A DNA stretch of 64,000 nt from Nageia nagi (taxonomy: Eukaryota > Pinophyta): assembly GCA_050084985.1 (NCBI GenBank), contig JBITNC010000001.1, forward strand, positions 214,272,001-214,336,000, given 5' to 3'. Of this stretch, positions 1-12,536 are shown in pieces (the first letter of the stretch is position 1; each line of letters starts with the position of its first letter). The position numbers were made by a program, and so were the translations under genes. Below the pieces are notes generated by a model. The model did no database searches, had not been told where the DNA came from, and was given only the letters and a program-made list of their open reading frames with translations.

Positions 1-720
1 TAGAATATGAGCTATGTTTAGATAATTATGAGATAAGTTAGTTTTACCCTATTAATGCTTTACACTATAATAGTAATTCAATTTAGTATGAGAGGAATCA
101 TTGATTCACACATTTTATCATCTTGATTGGTTGAAAATATAGTGATACATAGCTACCATATGTTATATTATGATAGAATGCCTCTAAGTTAGAATCTATG
201 CACCTTCTCTCTCTTCCTATAGCATGACCTATAGTATGGGCATTTAGGCATCCCTAAGGGCTTATATATTTGGAAAACCCTATTTGATGGAATCATTAAA
301 TTGGAAGGAAACTTGAACCTTAATTTTATGTGGTCAATAATTTTAATCCTTTTTAGATTAATTAAATATATTATGGGGTATTATAATTAGTAGAGTAGCC
401 TTATTACCATTATCCCCTAATATTTATCCCTCTATCCACCTAGATTCATATACATCGCTCATGCCAAGTTCCAAAAGAGGTGGAGTTGTTGATAAATCAA
501 TTTAGGTTAATTTTTTGTCTTGATTTGGTAGTATTATTAGTCTTTATACTTAGGGCCAATTTATTTTTTATTCACTAGGGTGGCTAAGATAGAGTAGGGT
601 TATCAATCTATCCAATTTATCTAGTTCTATCTCAAAGTGGGGTTGCATAGTCCCTTCATTCATGGCCATTTTGGTTATAATGGCTCAAGAAGATAATATA
701 AAGTAATGTTATCAAGTTTT
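1..720. repeat. Left copy of a long direct repeat (matches 7521-8275)
   Basis: The order of recognisable blocks is the same here and at 7521-8275: 'gttttaccct', then 'caccttctctctct', then 'catttaggcatccct', then 'ggaatcat', then the first 'caaagtggggttgcat' units. The two copies differ by many transitions and small indels. The left copy starts before the window. It may be the LTR of a very old large element or a segmental duplication; neither a primer binding site nor a polypurine tract could be identified. Confidence 0.6.
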
Positions 721-2330
721 TTAGGTTAGGATAGTTTAATTTCAAAGTGGGATTACATATCCCATCCACTCAAGGTTAGTTCATTTACAAAATAGGGTTT
801 ATAGGTTTTTTAAGCTAGTTTGGTTTAGAAAGGGGTTTCTTGGTATATCAAGTTGAGCTAGTTCATTTTCAAAGTGGGGTTATTATGTATATGAGGTTGA
901 TTCAATTTGGAAGTGTGGTTTTTAAGTTTATTAATTTAGGGAGGTTTATTTTCAAAGTGGGGTTACCAAGTTAGTTAGATTTGGTTGATTCAATATCAAA
1001 TTTAGGTTGCATGATCTATCAAGTTAGGATGATTCATTTTGAAAGTGGGATGGATAGGTCCATTAGGTCTAGTCAAGCTAACTTAGTTTCAAAGTAGGGT
1101 TACATGGTCCATCTACTCAGGGCCAATTTGGATTCAAGCTTGGGTAACCAAGTTCATTAGGTCATGTTGAGCCCATTTTAAAGTAAGGTTATTGGGTCCC
1201 TCCAAATGGGCTCATTTCAAAAGGGTCCATTGGGTTGGATTTAGCCCATTTAAAAGTGAGAATATTGGGTTAATCCAATTGGTTTATGCCCATTTTTAAG
1301 TGGGTTTATCAAGTCCATTAGATCATGCTAATTTAGTTTCAACTTTGCATTACACAATGCATCTACTCAAGGCTAATCATTTTTGAAGTGAGGTTACTAG
1401 GTCCATCTACCTAGGTTGGGTTGATTTAGTTTCAAATTAGGGTTTTTAGGTTCATATAAGTGAGATTATTTCAAAGTGGGATTATAATGTGTATCAAGTT
1501 GAGTCAATCCAATTTCAAAGTGAGAATATTGGGTTCATCTAGTTCGGTCAAGTCTATTTTAAAGTAGGTTTTTCAAGTCCATTAGTTTAGGTCAATTTAG
1601 ATTCCAATTTACATTACATAGTATATACACTCAAGGCTAATTCATTTTGAAAGTGGGGTTACTAGGGATATCCACTCAAGTTGGGCTAGTTTAGTTTCAA
1701 AGTTGGGTTGTCAATTCCATTGGATTAGGCTAGTTCATTTTTGAAGTGGGCATTTTTTTATCCATACACTTTGGTTAGTTCAATTCAAGTGGAGTTACCA
1801 TTAGAACTATGCCTTAGGTACCTAATATAAAGTGGGGTTATCCTATCCATCAAGTCATCTTAGGTTGGTTTGATTTCAAGAGGGTTTACCCCATATATTG
1901 GGTTAGGTTGGGTTAGTTTGGGTTAGTTTGGTTTCAAGGGGGTTTCCTTATTCATAGAGTTAGGGTTAGCCTAATTAGTTTTAAAGTGAGGTTTCTAGGT
2001 ATATCAAGTTAGGTCAAGTCAATTTAGTTTTAAAGTGGGGTTATTAGTTTCCTTTCAAAGTGGGGTTATTGGATATATTATATTGGGCTAATTTAATTTC
2101 TAATTTGGGTTGCATGGTCCATTAGTTCAAGCTAGTTTATTTTCATAGTTGGGTTATTAGGTTCATCAAGTCAAGTCAAGTTGGCCCCAACCAATTTTAA
2201 TGTGGGGTTTTTAGGTCCATTAGGTTGGGGTTAATCTCCTTTGGTTTCAAAGTGGGATTTCCATATCCATTGGGTTGAGTTCAAGCCCCTTCAATCTTAA
2301 AGTGGGACTTCCATTCATATAGGGTTGTTA
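480..2330. repeat. Minisatellite A, left block
   Basis: Dozens of diverged tandem units of roughly 40-60 bases. Each carries the core 'caaagtggggtt' followed by variants of 'aggtccatcaggttaggttgggc' and ending in 'catttt' or 'agttt'. Unit length is irregular and units differ mostly by C/T and G/A. The same repeat recurs at 7990-8285 and 30343-32990. It is non-coding. Transcription status and function are unknown. Confidence 0.8.
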
Positions 2331-5300
2331 AAAACTCCTTGGTTGATCATTAAATTGAGAGCTCTTTCTTGATTCTATGGGTGGTGGTGCATGGACATTC
2401 TTAGTTGGTAGAGCAATTTATCTAGTTATGTTAAAAAATGAGATCTCATGTTGTTAACTAGCTACATAGAGGTTCCCCTTCATGGCTAGATTCCTAGAGA
2501 TAATATGATAATTTAGGCCATCAAAGTTTAAGGAAATAATAATTCTATGATGCCTTTAGATGTTCTATGCCACACACATGCTACATTGATGTAATCAATG
2601 ATTTTTTATTTCTAGTTTGATAAGGTTAAACAATCTTGCAAAATTGCATCATGATGGTGATAGACTATTGTAATTATTGATCTTAAATGAGGAATTTCTA
2701 ATAAGCATGAGTCATCAGCTCATATTGACTACATCCTTACCCTTTGTACATAATGTCCACTTATACTATTAAATGATCTAGTGAAGTGTTTCAATCATGA
2801 TGATATTATTGGTTCTTTATCGATGATGTTACAACAAGTTCATTGAACATTAGCATTTAGATAAAGGAGAAGTCATAATAAGATTACCATAGGTGAACCT
2901 ATAATAGGATCATTTCCAAAATCAACTTTAATGTTAGAGGGAGAGAGTTAACACCTCAAGTATTGCTTTGCACTATTTCATATAAAGGTAAATTCCCCTT
3001 ACATGATGTATAATTATGGGTAGTATAGAAATGGGTGATATGATGACCCTCACAACCTTCATGATGGGATGTCCATTCATTAGGTAGGGTAAGGTGTTCC
3101 TAGATTCATGGGTACTACTTTTCTATGTGGAAAGAATCCTAATCCTACTATAAAGGGGCATCCTTACCTCCCCATAATGTAGATACATCCCTCACTATGA
3201 TGGGTTGTTAGTTGGATAGATTGATTCTAAATGATGGTAGGTTCCTTTCCTTGCACCATCATCCAAGGATAAATTATTTGATCCTTGACCCATCACTTAG
3301 GGAGAACAAGTGATACATGGTAGATTATGAGTAGCCAAAAGTATGTTGCAACCTAGATGATCATGTCATGGGTGATGATTTTAGATCTTTAGGGCTAGAA
3401 AATTGAATATTGTGTAAGATTACTCTTAGTTACACTTACTTTTCTCAAATCAATGTGATCTTGGAGGTACCATTATTCAATGGATATCAAAAAGGAACTA
3501 AGCCTCACCTTGATCCCAAGGCATCGATGATGAAATTGGTCCCTTCCATCAAGCCATGTCCTCTTTATTGATATTTAATATTTGATGCATATACCTTTTT
3601 TAAGGGAGTAGGTCATTTTATGTTCATCACTAGGCCCCTATTATCATACAATATAAGAGGTTGAATGGTGGGATTGATTGTAGGTGCTAGAACCCTTCCC
3701 TATATCTATCCCATATAGCATCCAAAATACTACTATGGGTGGTTCTAAGCTAGAAATAAGTCATTGATCAAATCATTTAAGTTATCCATAGCCCTATGTT
3801 TGAGCTCTTCTATGAACCTTATATTTAGGCTATGAAGGCTTCATCCTTTTTTTAAGGGAGCACTCATGAGATCTCAATGTGGGTTAGGGAGGCTTGTAGA
3901 GAGGTTATAATGCCCTTCATTTATTAAATCAAGGATCATATTAAGAAGTGATGAGTACCTCCACTTGTCCTTAATGATAATATTTATGCCTATGGGTCAA
4001 GTGTTATCGATCCTATGTGATTTTCCATCCCTAGCCCTATGGGATCTTTAGAGCACTAGGGGATTAGGGGAACCATGGAGTCTAAGTATATCCCTTTTAC
4101 CTTAATTATATTCTTAAGGACCATGGATTAGGTTATTTTGGTCTTATGGAATTATGTTTCCCTTCCTAATACTATGAGCTCTCTAGAGCACTAAGGGACT
4201 AGGGCAACCATAGGGTATAATTCCCCTCCCTCCAATGTGTTCATATTAGGTTCTTTCAAAAATATGGTTAAGGAAAATGTAATAGGTTTGCTTGTTACAC
4301 TATAGGTGGCATGCTCATCATCCCTCAAATGACTAATCATCAACCAAACATGACTCTCAATAATAGATATCTTAGCTCTTATCATAATAAATAATATATA
4401 AAAATATGATACTAGGTATGAGTTTTATAATCTCATGAATCATTGAGTCTTTGAATACAAGTTACACCTAAGGGTCTAACCAAGGGCATGCATACTTGGG
4501 CAATGCACTTTCACCATACTCATTACCTCCTAGCACATGGGAAAGAGTAGATATGTTTGTTTAGACCCTTCAAGGTGCAATTGACTAAAATATGTGCATT
4601 TTTTTAAGCACACTAATCATGCAACTTTGTATAGTTTTACTTTGCATGCCTTTTACATCCCTAGGTTAGGAGAGACCACACCTTGATCTTAATCATATCA
4701 ATAAGTGAATGAAAATAAATTAATAAGCATTCCCCTAGTAATGGCAAGAGAATTGGAAAATCCCAACATGAAAATTGGATAGCAACATCATCCAAATTAT
4801 AGTCTATAGAAGCATCCTTAGTGGTAGACTAGGCCCAAGTCCCTTGGAAGGGGGCTCTAGAGAGGGTGAGAGCCTTATCAATCTGGGATCATATTACATC
4901 ATAAGGCACTATTGGTGAGTTAGGTTGTTTGGTAATGCAACCCTAATTAGGTTTTAAATTCCATCCAAGGCTAAATACAAGGGAGATATTGATAAAAAAT
5001 AAGTACTATAAGGGAAAGATAAAAAGGAACTTAGAAAGAGAGTTAAAGAGTGCTTGAGATTTCTAGGAGGTAAGTGGATGGAGGTTGATGATGCACCCTA
5101 ATTATATGTATGATGGTGAGAGCTATAGTAATGCTTAGCTTAGGGGCATACCAATGTAGTCTATTAGGGTGGCATAAGCATAATAGGAAGGCCAACTAAT
5201 GTATCATCATCTTGATGGTCATGGCATGATTCACATGTCCTTTATGGTGGATAATAAGGAACTTGCATGCTCATGGTACTAGATGATGAGCTTTCCATTT

Positions 5301-7500
5301 GACCTATATTGAAATACATACCAAGGATTCTAACATGTATGCAATTCAATGGGCCAAGAAACCCATGAGGAATAAGGAAGATGATAAGCAAGATCCATTA
5401 GCTCAAGGGAGTTCTCTATTGATCAACCTTGATCTTCTATAAAGGGTTTGCATGAGAGCACACCTATTAGAACCTAAAATATGGTAAACTATGCTTGAAT
5501 AGGATAAAGCTAGAGGAAACACTAATGGAGGCCTACAATGATACTAATATGCAAATTATTTATCTAAGTTAGGTATAGGGAAGAAAGACTAATTAGACTA
5601 TCTAGTAGTTAGTTTCCTCTAAAGTTTTTGTTAGGATAGCTAGAGCTCATTTATGTATTTTATTAGGTATCAAGGGTATAAATCCATTAACCTATTCTCA
5701 AAATTTAAATAAGTAAGATAAGTGGATTTAGTTATTCATGAAATAAAATTATGAGCTCCATGTGGGCCAATGTTTGGTAAGTAGAACTAGTGATGTGGGA
5801 TGAAATAAAATATGAGTTTCAATGCCAAACTATGTGCTAATCCAAATCCCATAAAGGATTTTGGTTGATTAAAATAGTAGGATGGCAATCATGGAAATCA
5901 AAATCTACTAAGGAATACATGATAACTCACCTATCAAATCAACTAACACTAAAAATAGATGGTGTTGAAGTGCATGACCTACACTTGGCTATCAAGAAAA
6001 GCTCCAAGACTTGATGAGTTGGAGGATGTTAGATTCATTGAGAAATTTAGGGAATGAGCATGAATAGACTAGCCCTCAATGCAAATCTTGGTGGTAGTAG
6101 AAAAAATTCAAATTAGAACTTTGAAGAATGAATTAAGGAAAAGTTCCATGTGAATAATAATAAGATATGGGTTAGTCAATCCTAAGAAATAGAAAAACCT
6201 TATATCAAGAGTGTACTACATGTGAACATTGAAAGGGAGTTAGGTTAAAATTATTGAATTAGGATATGATAGAAAATAACAATTTTAGGAAATATAGAGA
6301 CATTGATGGGGGCCTCAAGAAGAGTTATCTTTTATTTTTAACAACCCACCCATGCTAAAATTTATTCAACTAGAGATAGCATCTAGCATTTGGAAGAGCA
6401 TCACACATCCTATGATATATGGTGCACCTTGAGCAAACCTTAAAATTTTGAAATACCAAGTACTATTCATGCCCAATTGTACTCATGATTACATAAGGTC
6501 TCCAAGGTGAACAAAATTTGGTCAATAGAAAAATGTGAGTAAGGGAAGTTGGTAAAATGCATCTATAACTTTGGAAAAAGGATTAGCTCTAACAGCTAGA
6601 CCTTAGGGTCTACACCTTGAACCAATGGGATGTTGTCAACTTTCCCAAGCCACTTCTATGGTGAGGGTAGGCTATCACATATCAATCAAGAGAGATGGAT
6701 GTAGGATGGATTTTCCCCCTTATAGGGGGTGGGGATTTTCTTAGGTGAAGAATAACTCACTTAGAACTAGTATGGACAAGGGGAATATGACTATTTAATT
6801 AAAATAAGGCATTATGATGGTCCTTATGGATGTTGATGTAATATGATTTTTGCCCAATGCTTTGAATCTCAAAGTGAAGAAATTTAACCAAGTGCTAGTA
6901 AATAATAAGAGTAACTATGACTCTCTTAAGGTATCCAAATGCCTCATCATCTAATTAGTGATGTACATGAATGGATTAATGAGATTCCCACTATCCCTAT
7001 ATACTATCTAGTAAAACCAAAACCAAGGGAATGAGCTTGGTGAAATTATTAAGGAAAGAAGATCATGTTGAGCTTAACTGTAGTCTAACATTATGAAATG
7101 AATTGAAATGTATAGAATAAGTGGAATTTGATCCTAGTGCAAGTGAAATACCATTACTCTTAATGTTATTTTACTTATTTCATGAAGTAGATCAAGAGTA
7201 ATTCCCCTATTTTTCACCTTAAGGTATGCTTTGGTGTACCTATCTATACAAAATACATTATCATGTAGGGAGTTTGGCTAACTTATTAAAAGATAATGTA
7301 GGTGTCCTAAGCTCATTTGATTTTGATTTTTAGTATAAATACAAGCCAAAAATGTGTGGCCTATTGATACTTTACACTTTCATAGCCAATTATCCTTTAG
7401 ATTGGCTTGTGTCATCCAAGAATTCATAGCAATGTTGTTTTTTGATCCTTTGAAGTTAACTCTTTCTATCACTATGAAGTAGAATTCACTAAGTGTTAGA
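2331..7500. other. Unrecognised degraded DNA, no gene supported
   Basis: AT-rich sequence without a convincing ORF on either strand. Some stretches (about 5500-7000, + strand) read as protein-like runs interrupted mainly by TAG and TGA, which could be a very old coding region decayed by C-to-T change. I could not match them to any family and the frames shift. It lies between the two copies of the long direct repeat, so it may be the interior of an ancient element. Confidence 0.4.
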
Positions 7501-7520
7501 GTGTTTACCCACCATTAGGG

Positions 7521-8285
7521 AACATGAGCTAGGTATAGACCATTATGAGACATGTTAGTTTTACCCTACTAATGCTATGCATGACAAAAGTAATTCAACT
7601 TAGTACAAGAGGAATTATTGACTCAAATATTTGGTCATCATGCTTGGTTGAAAAGCTAATCACATGAAGCTACCATGTATTAGGTTATGATTGAATACCA
7701 AGTTAGATCTATAATAGAAGTAGTGTACCTTCTCTCTCTAACTATAACATGATCCATATTGGGGGCATTTAGGTATCCCTAGGGCCCATATCATTAGAAA
7801 AGCCTATTTAATGGAATCATCAAATCAAAGAAAACCTTGAATCTTAATTTTAGGTAGTCCATAAGGGGAATCCTTTACAAATAACTTAAATATGTTGAGG
7901 GGTATTGTAAGTCATATATTGTTCTTACTACCATGATCCATTGGGATTTAGCCTTTTATTTACCTAGATTTATTTCAACCCCTCATGGTAGGTGTTAAAA
8001 GAGATGGGGTTATCAATTAGTTGATTCAATCCAATTTTTGGCCTTGATTGAGTAGGGTTAATATTCCATTTACTTAGGTCTAGTTTAGTTTTTGAGTGGC
8101 TTATATAGCTAAGATAGAGTGGGGCTATTGGTCCAATAGGTTAGGCTAATACTATCTCAAAGTGGGGTTGCATGATCCATATACTTAGGGTTAGTTTTAT
8201 TTCAATGTCTTATGTGAATAAGATAAAGAAGGGTTATCAAGTCCATTAGCTCAATATGGTTCAATTTTATAGTGGGCTTGCATGG
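7521..8285. repeat. Right copy of the long direct repeat, with minisatellite A beginning at about 7990
   Basis: Colinear with 1-720. It is cut at 8285 by the insertion of Tat-1 and continues at 30343. Joining the flanks restores a normal minisatellite unit ('gggcttgcatgg' followed by 'tctatatgcttggg'), which confirms the insertion point. Confidence 0.65.
8281..8285. other. Target-site duplication of Tat-1, left copy (catgg)
   Basis: The five bases catgg sit directly before the first base of the 5' LTR and recur at 30338-30342 directly after the 3' LTR. A 5-bp duplication is the usual footprint of Ty3/gypsy integrase. Confidence 0.9.
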
Positions 8286-9375
8286 TGTAGACACTCAAAA
8301 TAAACCCTACATCTAGTTTAACAACATATAAATAAATAAAATAAATATCTTTTTGACATATATCACATTAAAATAATCAAAACTCTTTATACAAGCCTCA
8401 AACAAGCTTGAAAACTCCATTATTAGATAGATCTCATTGATTAGATGCAAAATGAGTGGTCATATGACCCCTTTTCATTAAAAAATGACCATTTGGTGAT
8501 CATTTTAATATTATTATAAAAATTGTGGAAAAATTGTTAACGATCTAGTATGGTCGTTGATGATTTTGTAGGATCGTTGACGATCCTTGATCAATTCAAA
8601 GATAGATAAGTCTAATCCAAGAATAGCCTACTATGCATGATTTAGGATTTTTTATGTGGATTTGGGATAAGAATGCCTCAAAATTTGTATAGGATGTTAC
8701 CTTGAATTTTGTGCCAACAAGATAATGTATAACAAACATTTGAGCCTATAAATATAAGCTTTGTATATGAACAAAGGGACCCAATTTTATGATAGCAAAG
8801 CTCTATCAAGATTAAACCAGGAGTTTTGTTAACAAAGATCTAAAGCTTGATCATTACAAATCTATAATCAAGTACATTTTAATCTTATGTTACTTACTTC
8901 TTATTCATATTTTAATATATTATTAGGTATGCTTTGATGTTTTGTTCATTTTTAGTGTGTAGGGTCAATACAGGAAAAGAACAATAGAAGTAAGCGTGAA
9001 GGAAGATAACCAGGACAAAATATAAAAATTTCAAAATTTGCAAAAGTTCACTATAGTGTCAGAAATCATCAATGATCCAGACATCGATTGATGATGATTT
9101 ATCATATCGATGAAAAAGGCCAAAAGATTACAAAGTGCACTACAATAGTGAAAACCATCGATGATTCATACATCGATCGTTGCCAATCCATACATCGATC
9201 ATTAACGGTCCATACAGATCGATAATGATCCCTTATTGAATTAAATTTCATTCAATCTTTTTAGATATAATATCTGCATTATTATTGATGTGTAATATTG
9301 AATGTGTTCTAATTTATTATGTTGAATGATTAATCTGGCTAAATTGAGTTTTAGGTGCATAATTCAATATACACA
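8286..9375 (+). repeat. Tat-1 5' LTR (1,090 bp)
   Basis: It starts TG and ends CA and pairs with 29252-30337. Differences from the 3' LTR are mainly C/T or G/A. It contains a TATA box and several GATC-centred motifs. Directly after it comes 'atctagtgctaga', only the beginning of the primer binding site, because a tandem duplication starts here. Confidence 0.9.
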
Positions 9376-10808
9376 ATCTAGTGCTAGAATGCCTCAAAAT
9401 TTGTACAGTATGTTACCTTGAATTTTGTGCTAGCAAGATAATGTATAACAAACATTTGACCCTATAAATATAAGCTCTGTATATGAACAAAGGGACCTAA
9501 TTTTACAATAGCGAAGCTCTATCGAGATTAAACTAGGAGTTTTGTTAACAAAGATCTGAAGCTTGATCATTACAAATCTACTACATTTTAATCTTATGTT
9601 ACTTTTGATTCATATTTTAATATATTATCAGGTATGCTTTGATGTTTTGTTCATTTTTTATGTGTAGGGTCAATACAGGAAAAGAATAATAGAAGTAAGT
9701 GCAAAGGAAGATAACCAGGACAAAATACAAAAATTTCAAAATTTGTAAAAGTTCACTATAGTGTCAGAAATCATCAATGATATAGACATTAGTCAATGAT
9801 GATTTATCAAATCGATGACAAAGGCCAAAAGATTACAAAGTACACTACAATAGTGAAAATCATCGATGATTCATACATCAATCATTGCCGATCCATACAT
9901 CAATCGTTGTCAATCCATACAGATCGATAATGATCCCTTATTGAATTAAATTTCATTCAATTTTTTTGAATATAATATCTACATTATTATTGATGTGTAA
10001 TATTAAATGTGTTTTGATTTATTATGTTGAATGATTAATCTGGCTAAATTGAGTTTTTAGGTGCACAATTCGATATACATAATCTGGTGCTAGAATGCCT
10101 CAAAATTTGTACAGGATGTTACCTTGAATTTTATGCTAGCAAGATAATGTATAACAAACATTTGAGCCTATAAATATAAGCTCTATGTATGAACAAAGGG
10201 ACCCAATTTTATGATAGCAAAGCTCTATTGAGATTAAACCAAGAGTTTTGTTAACAAATATCTGAAGCTTGATCATTACAAATCTATAATCAAGTACATT
10301 TTAATCTTATGTTACTTAATTTTGATTCATATTTTAATATATTATCAGGTATGCTTTGATGTTTTGTTCATTTTTTATGTGTAGGGTCAATACAGGAAAA
10401 GAATAATAGAAGTAAGCATGAAGGAAGATAACCAGGACAAAATACAAAAATTTCAAAATTTGCAAAAGTTCACTATAGTGTTAGAAATCATCAACGATCT
10501 AGACATCAGTCGATGATGATTTATCAGATTGATGATAAAGGCAAAAAGATTACAAAGTGCACTACAATAGTGAAAACTATCGATGATTCATACATCGATC
10601 ATTTTTTATCCATACGTCGATCATTACCGATCCATACAGATCAATAACGATCCCTTATTGAATTAAATTTCATTCAATTTTTTTGGATATAATATCTGCA
10701 TTATTATTGATGTGTAATATTGAATGTGTTTTGATTTATTATTTTGAATGATTAATCTAGCTAAATTGAGTTTTAGGTGCACAATTCAATATACATAATT
10801 TGGCACTA
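8671..10808 (+). repeat. Three tandem copies of LTR 3' two thirds plus primer-site start
   Basis: Units are 8671-9386, 9387-10092 and 10093-10808 (716, 706 and 716 bp). Each begins 'gaatgcctcaaaatttgta' and runs through the LTR end into 'atctggtgctaga' (variants), then jumps back. The 3' LTR has a single copy. The jump is at the short identity 'agaa' shared by the LTR interior ('ataagaatgcc') and the primer site ('ctagaaggagg'). Units 2 and 3 share differences absent from unit 1 and the 3' LTR. Confidence 0.88.
8745..8759 (+). promoter_or_regulatory. Tat-1 LTR TATA box (first of three in the 5' end)
   Basis: The sequence cctataaatataagc is a strong TATA box well placed for LTR transcription. 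Because of the triplication, equivalents recur at about 9460-9475 and 10167-10181, and once in the 3' LTR at about 29711-29725. The first copy has 'agctttg', the others 'agctct', downstream. Confidence 0.65.
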
Positions 10809-10820
10809 GAAGGAGGGCCC
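10801..10820 (+). promoter_or_regulatory. Tat-1 primer binding site
   Basis: The sequence tggcactagaaggagggccc follows the third repeat unit. It has the form expected of a tRNA-primed site beginning TGG. Two truncated copies occur at the earlier unit junctions. Its distance from the 5' LTR end (about 1.4 kb) is abnormal and is a product of the triplication. I do not assign the tRNA. Confidence 0.6.
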
Positions 10821-12536
10821 CTTGCATGCATTCAGAGAATTGGAATAAAAACAAGCTTGAGTTTCTTTTATTTTGATCATATTTTGATTCTATTTGCATC
10901 TTATGAAACTATAAACTAACTTAATCTATTTCATTTATTATTTGTTTTTATTTCTTATTTTTTCTTAGATCGATGATGATCAAACCATAATCACCAATGA
11001 TCTCTGTAAAATCATCAACAATCCCTGTTAAAATTGGTATGTTTTCTAATCTGATGTAAATATAGTAAGCATAAGTAGGCATTTAAAATGATAGTTGGTA
11101 AAATTTGCTCATGATCTCTTTGCTCAAAGTGCATGTAGAAAATGGGTAGCAAAAATTTTAAAATGCATTATTTAATATATGAGTGATATTTGTTTATTTT
11201 CTTAGATTAAGGGTACATACACATTAATACTTTTTATCTCATCTACTTATGCTCTCCCTTTACACTTTATGTGATCTAAGGTGACTAGAATAGACTTGAT
11301 AAGAAGGAATAATTAAATTTCTCTTTTCTTTCACACTATTATTAATTTGGTTAACATATCACACATAATGACCTCTTACCAAGTCTACCCTTACCACTCC
11401 AATGGAGGTCGAAGGGATATGTGACTAGTAAGAGAAGGTAAATTACTACACTTAATACTTCCACTATTAGGAGTAAATGAATCACACTAAATGGAATGAA
11501 CTTAAGGAAAATAAATCAAGTTTTTGGGTAGTATAAATCATATTAAAAGGTTAATGAATTGGATGGATTTGAATACACTAAGTACTTTCACTTAACAAAG
11601 TGAAAGAGGTAAAATTTACTCACATCTTATTTGGAAATATAATTCACATTAACACTCTTAAAGATGTCTGCCCTTACCACTCCATTGGATATCGAAGGGA
11701 TTTGTAACTCTTGGAGGAGTAATTGAACCTCACTTAACTAATTCATCTACACTTGATGGCTTCTTACCAAGTCTGCTCTTACCACTCCATTGGAGGTCGA
11801 AGAGATATGTGACTAGTAAGAAGAGGGAATTTATCACACATAATACTTCCATAGCTGGAAGGGGTTAATGAATGTCATTAAGAGGATGGATAATGAATCA
11901 CATTATAAAAAGAACAACAGGGTTTATTAAGGTCAAACTCCACTAAAAATAAACTTTTGATTGTATCACATTGAGATAAGATAAGTAAATGGACATGAAT
12001 GTTTGGGAGGGTAGTATGCATAAGTGTATTTTTACTTGTTTAAATGCATTTCATAAGGCCTTAAAGAAATAATTGAATATTAATGAGTTGGATGTTATTA
12101 CCAACCATTAATCCTTACTTCTTGGAACCCACCGACATAACATACTTGAAACCATAGAGCAAGTTACACTTGGAAGTGATGACCAAGGTGACTTTTCCAT
12201 AGGTAGGAGTAAAAAAAAAAAGAGACTCATCTAGAACCAAGCCAAAAGCCATAGACTTGTAAACATTAATTAGGATTATCCAACCTACCTTATTTAACAC
12301 TTAACTAGTCAAAACAAACTAGGAAAATTAAAAGGATTAAAAAATGAACAACTCATATCATTCATTTAACTCAGACATTAAAAATATGTGAAAAAGTTAA
12401 AAAAGATAATCAGATCATTAAAAGTAAGTTTGCATATAGGATGTTTGTGCATTAAATTATTTTCTCAAAAATATAATATAAAAGATAAAAATAGAGTTTC
12501 TTTTTTACGATGTTTGTTTATAATATTTTAAAAAAA
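10821..12536 (+). other. Tat-1 leader with internal repeats
   Basis: Untranslated leader of about 1.7 kb. A segment of about 40-60 bases containing 'cttaccactcca' and 'tcgaagggatatgtgact' (variants) occurs three times, near 11386, 11670 and 11766. A GATC-rich block lies at 10970-11035. No ORF of note is visible. Repeats in the untranslated parts are common in large Tat-type elements. Confidence 0.6.

Noticed and set aside
480-2330. CRISPR-like array
   Set aside because: Units are diverged throughout, with no constant repeat/unique spacer structure, and the DNA is plant nuclear.
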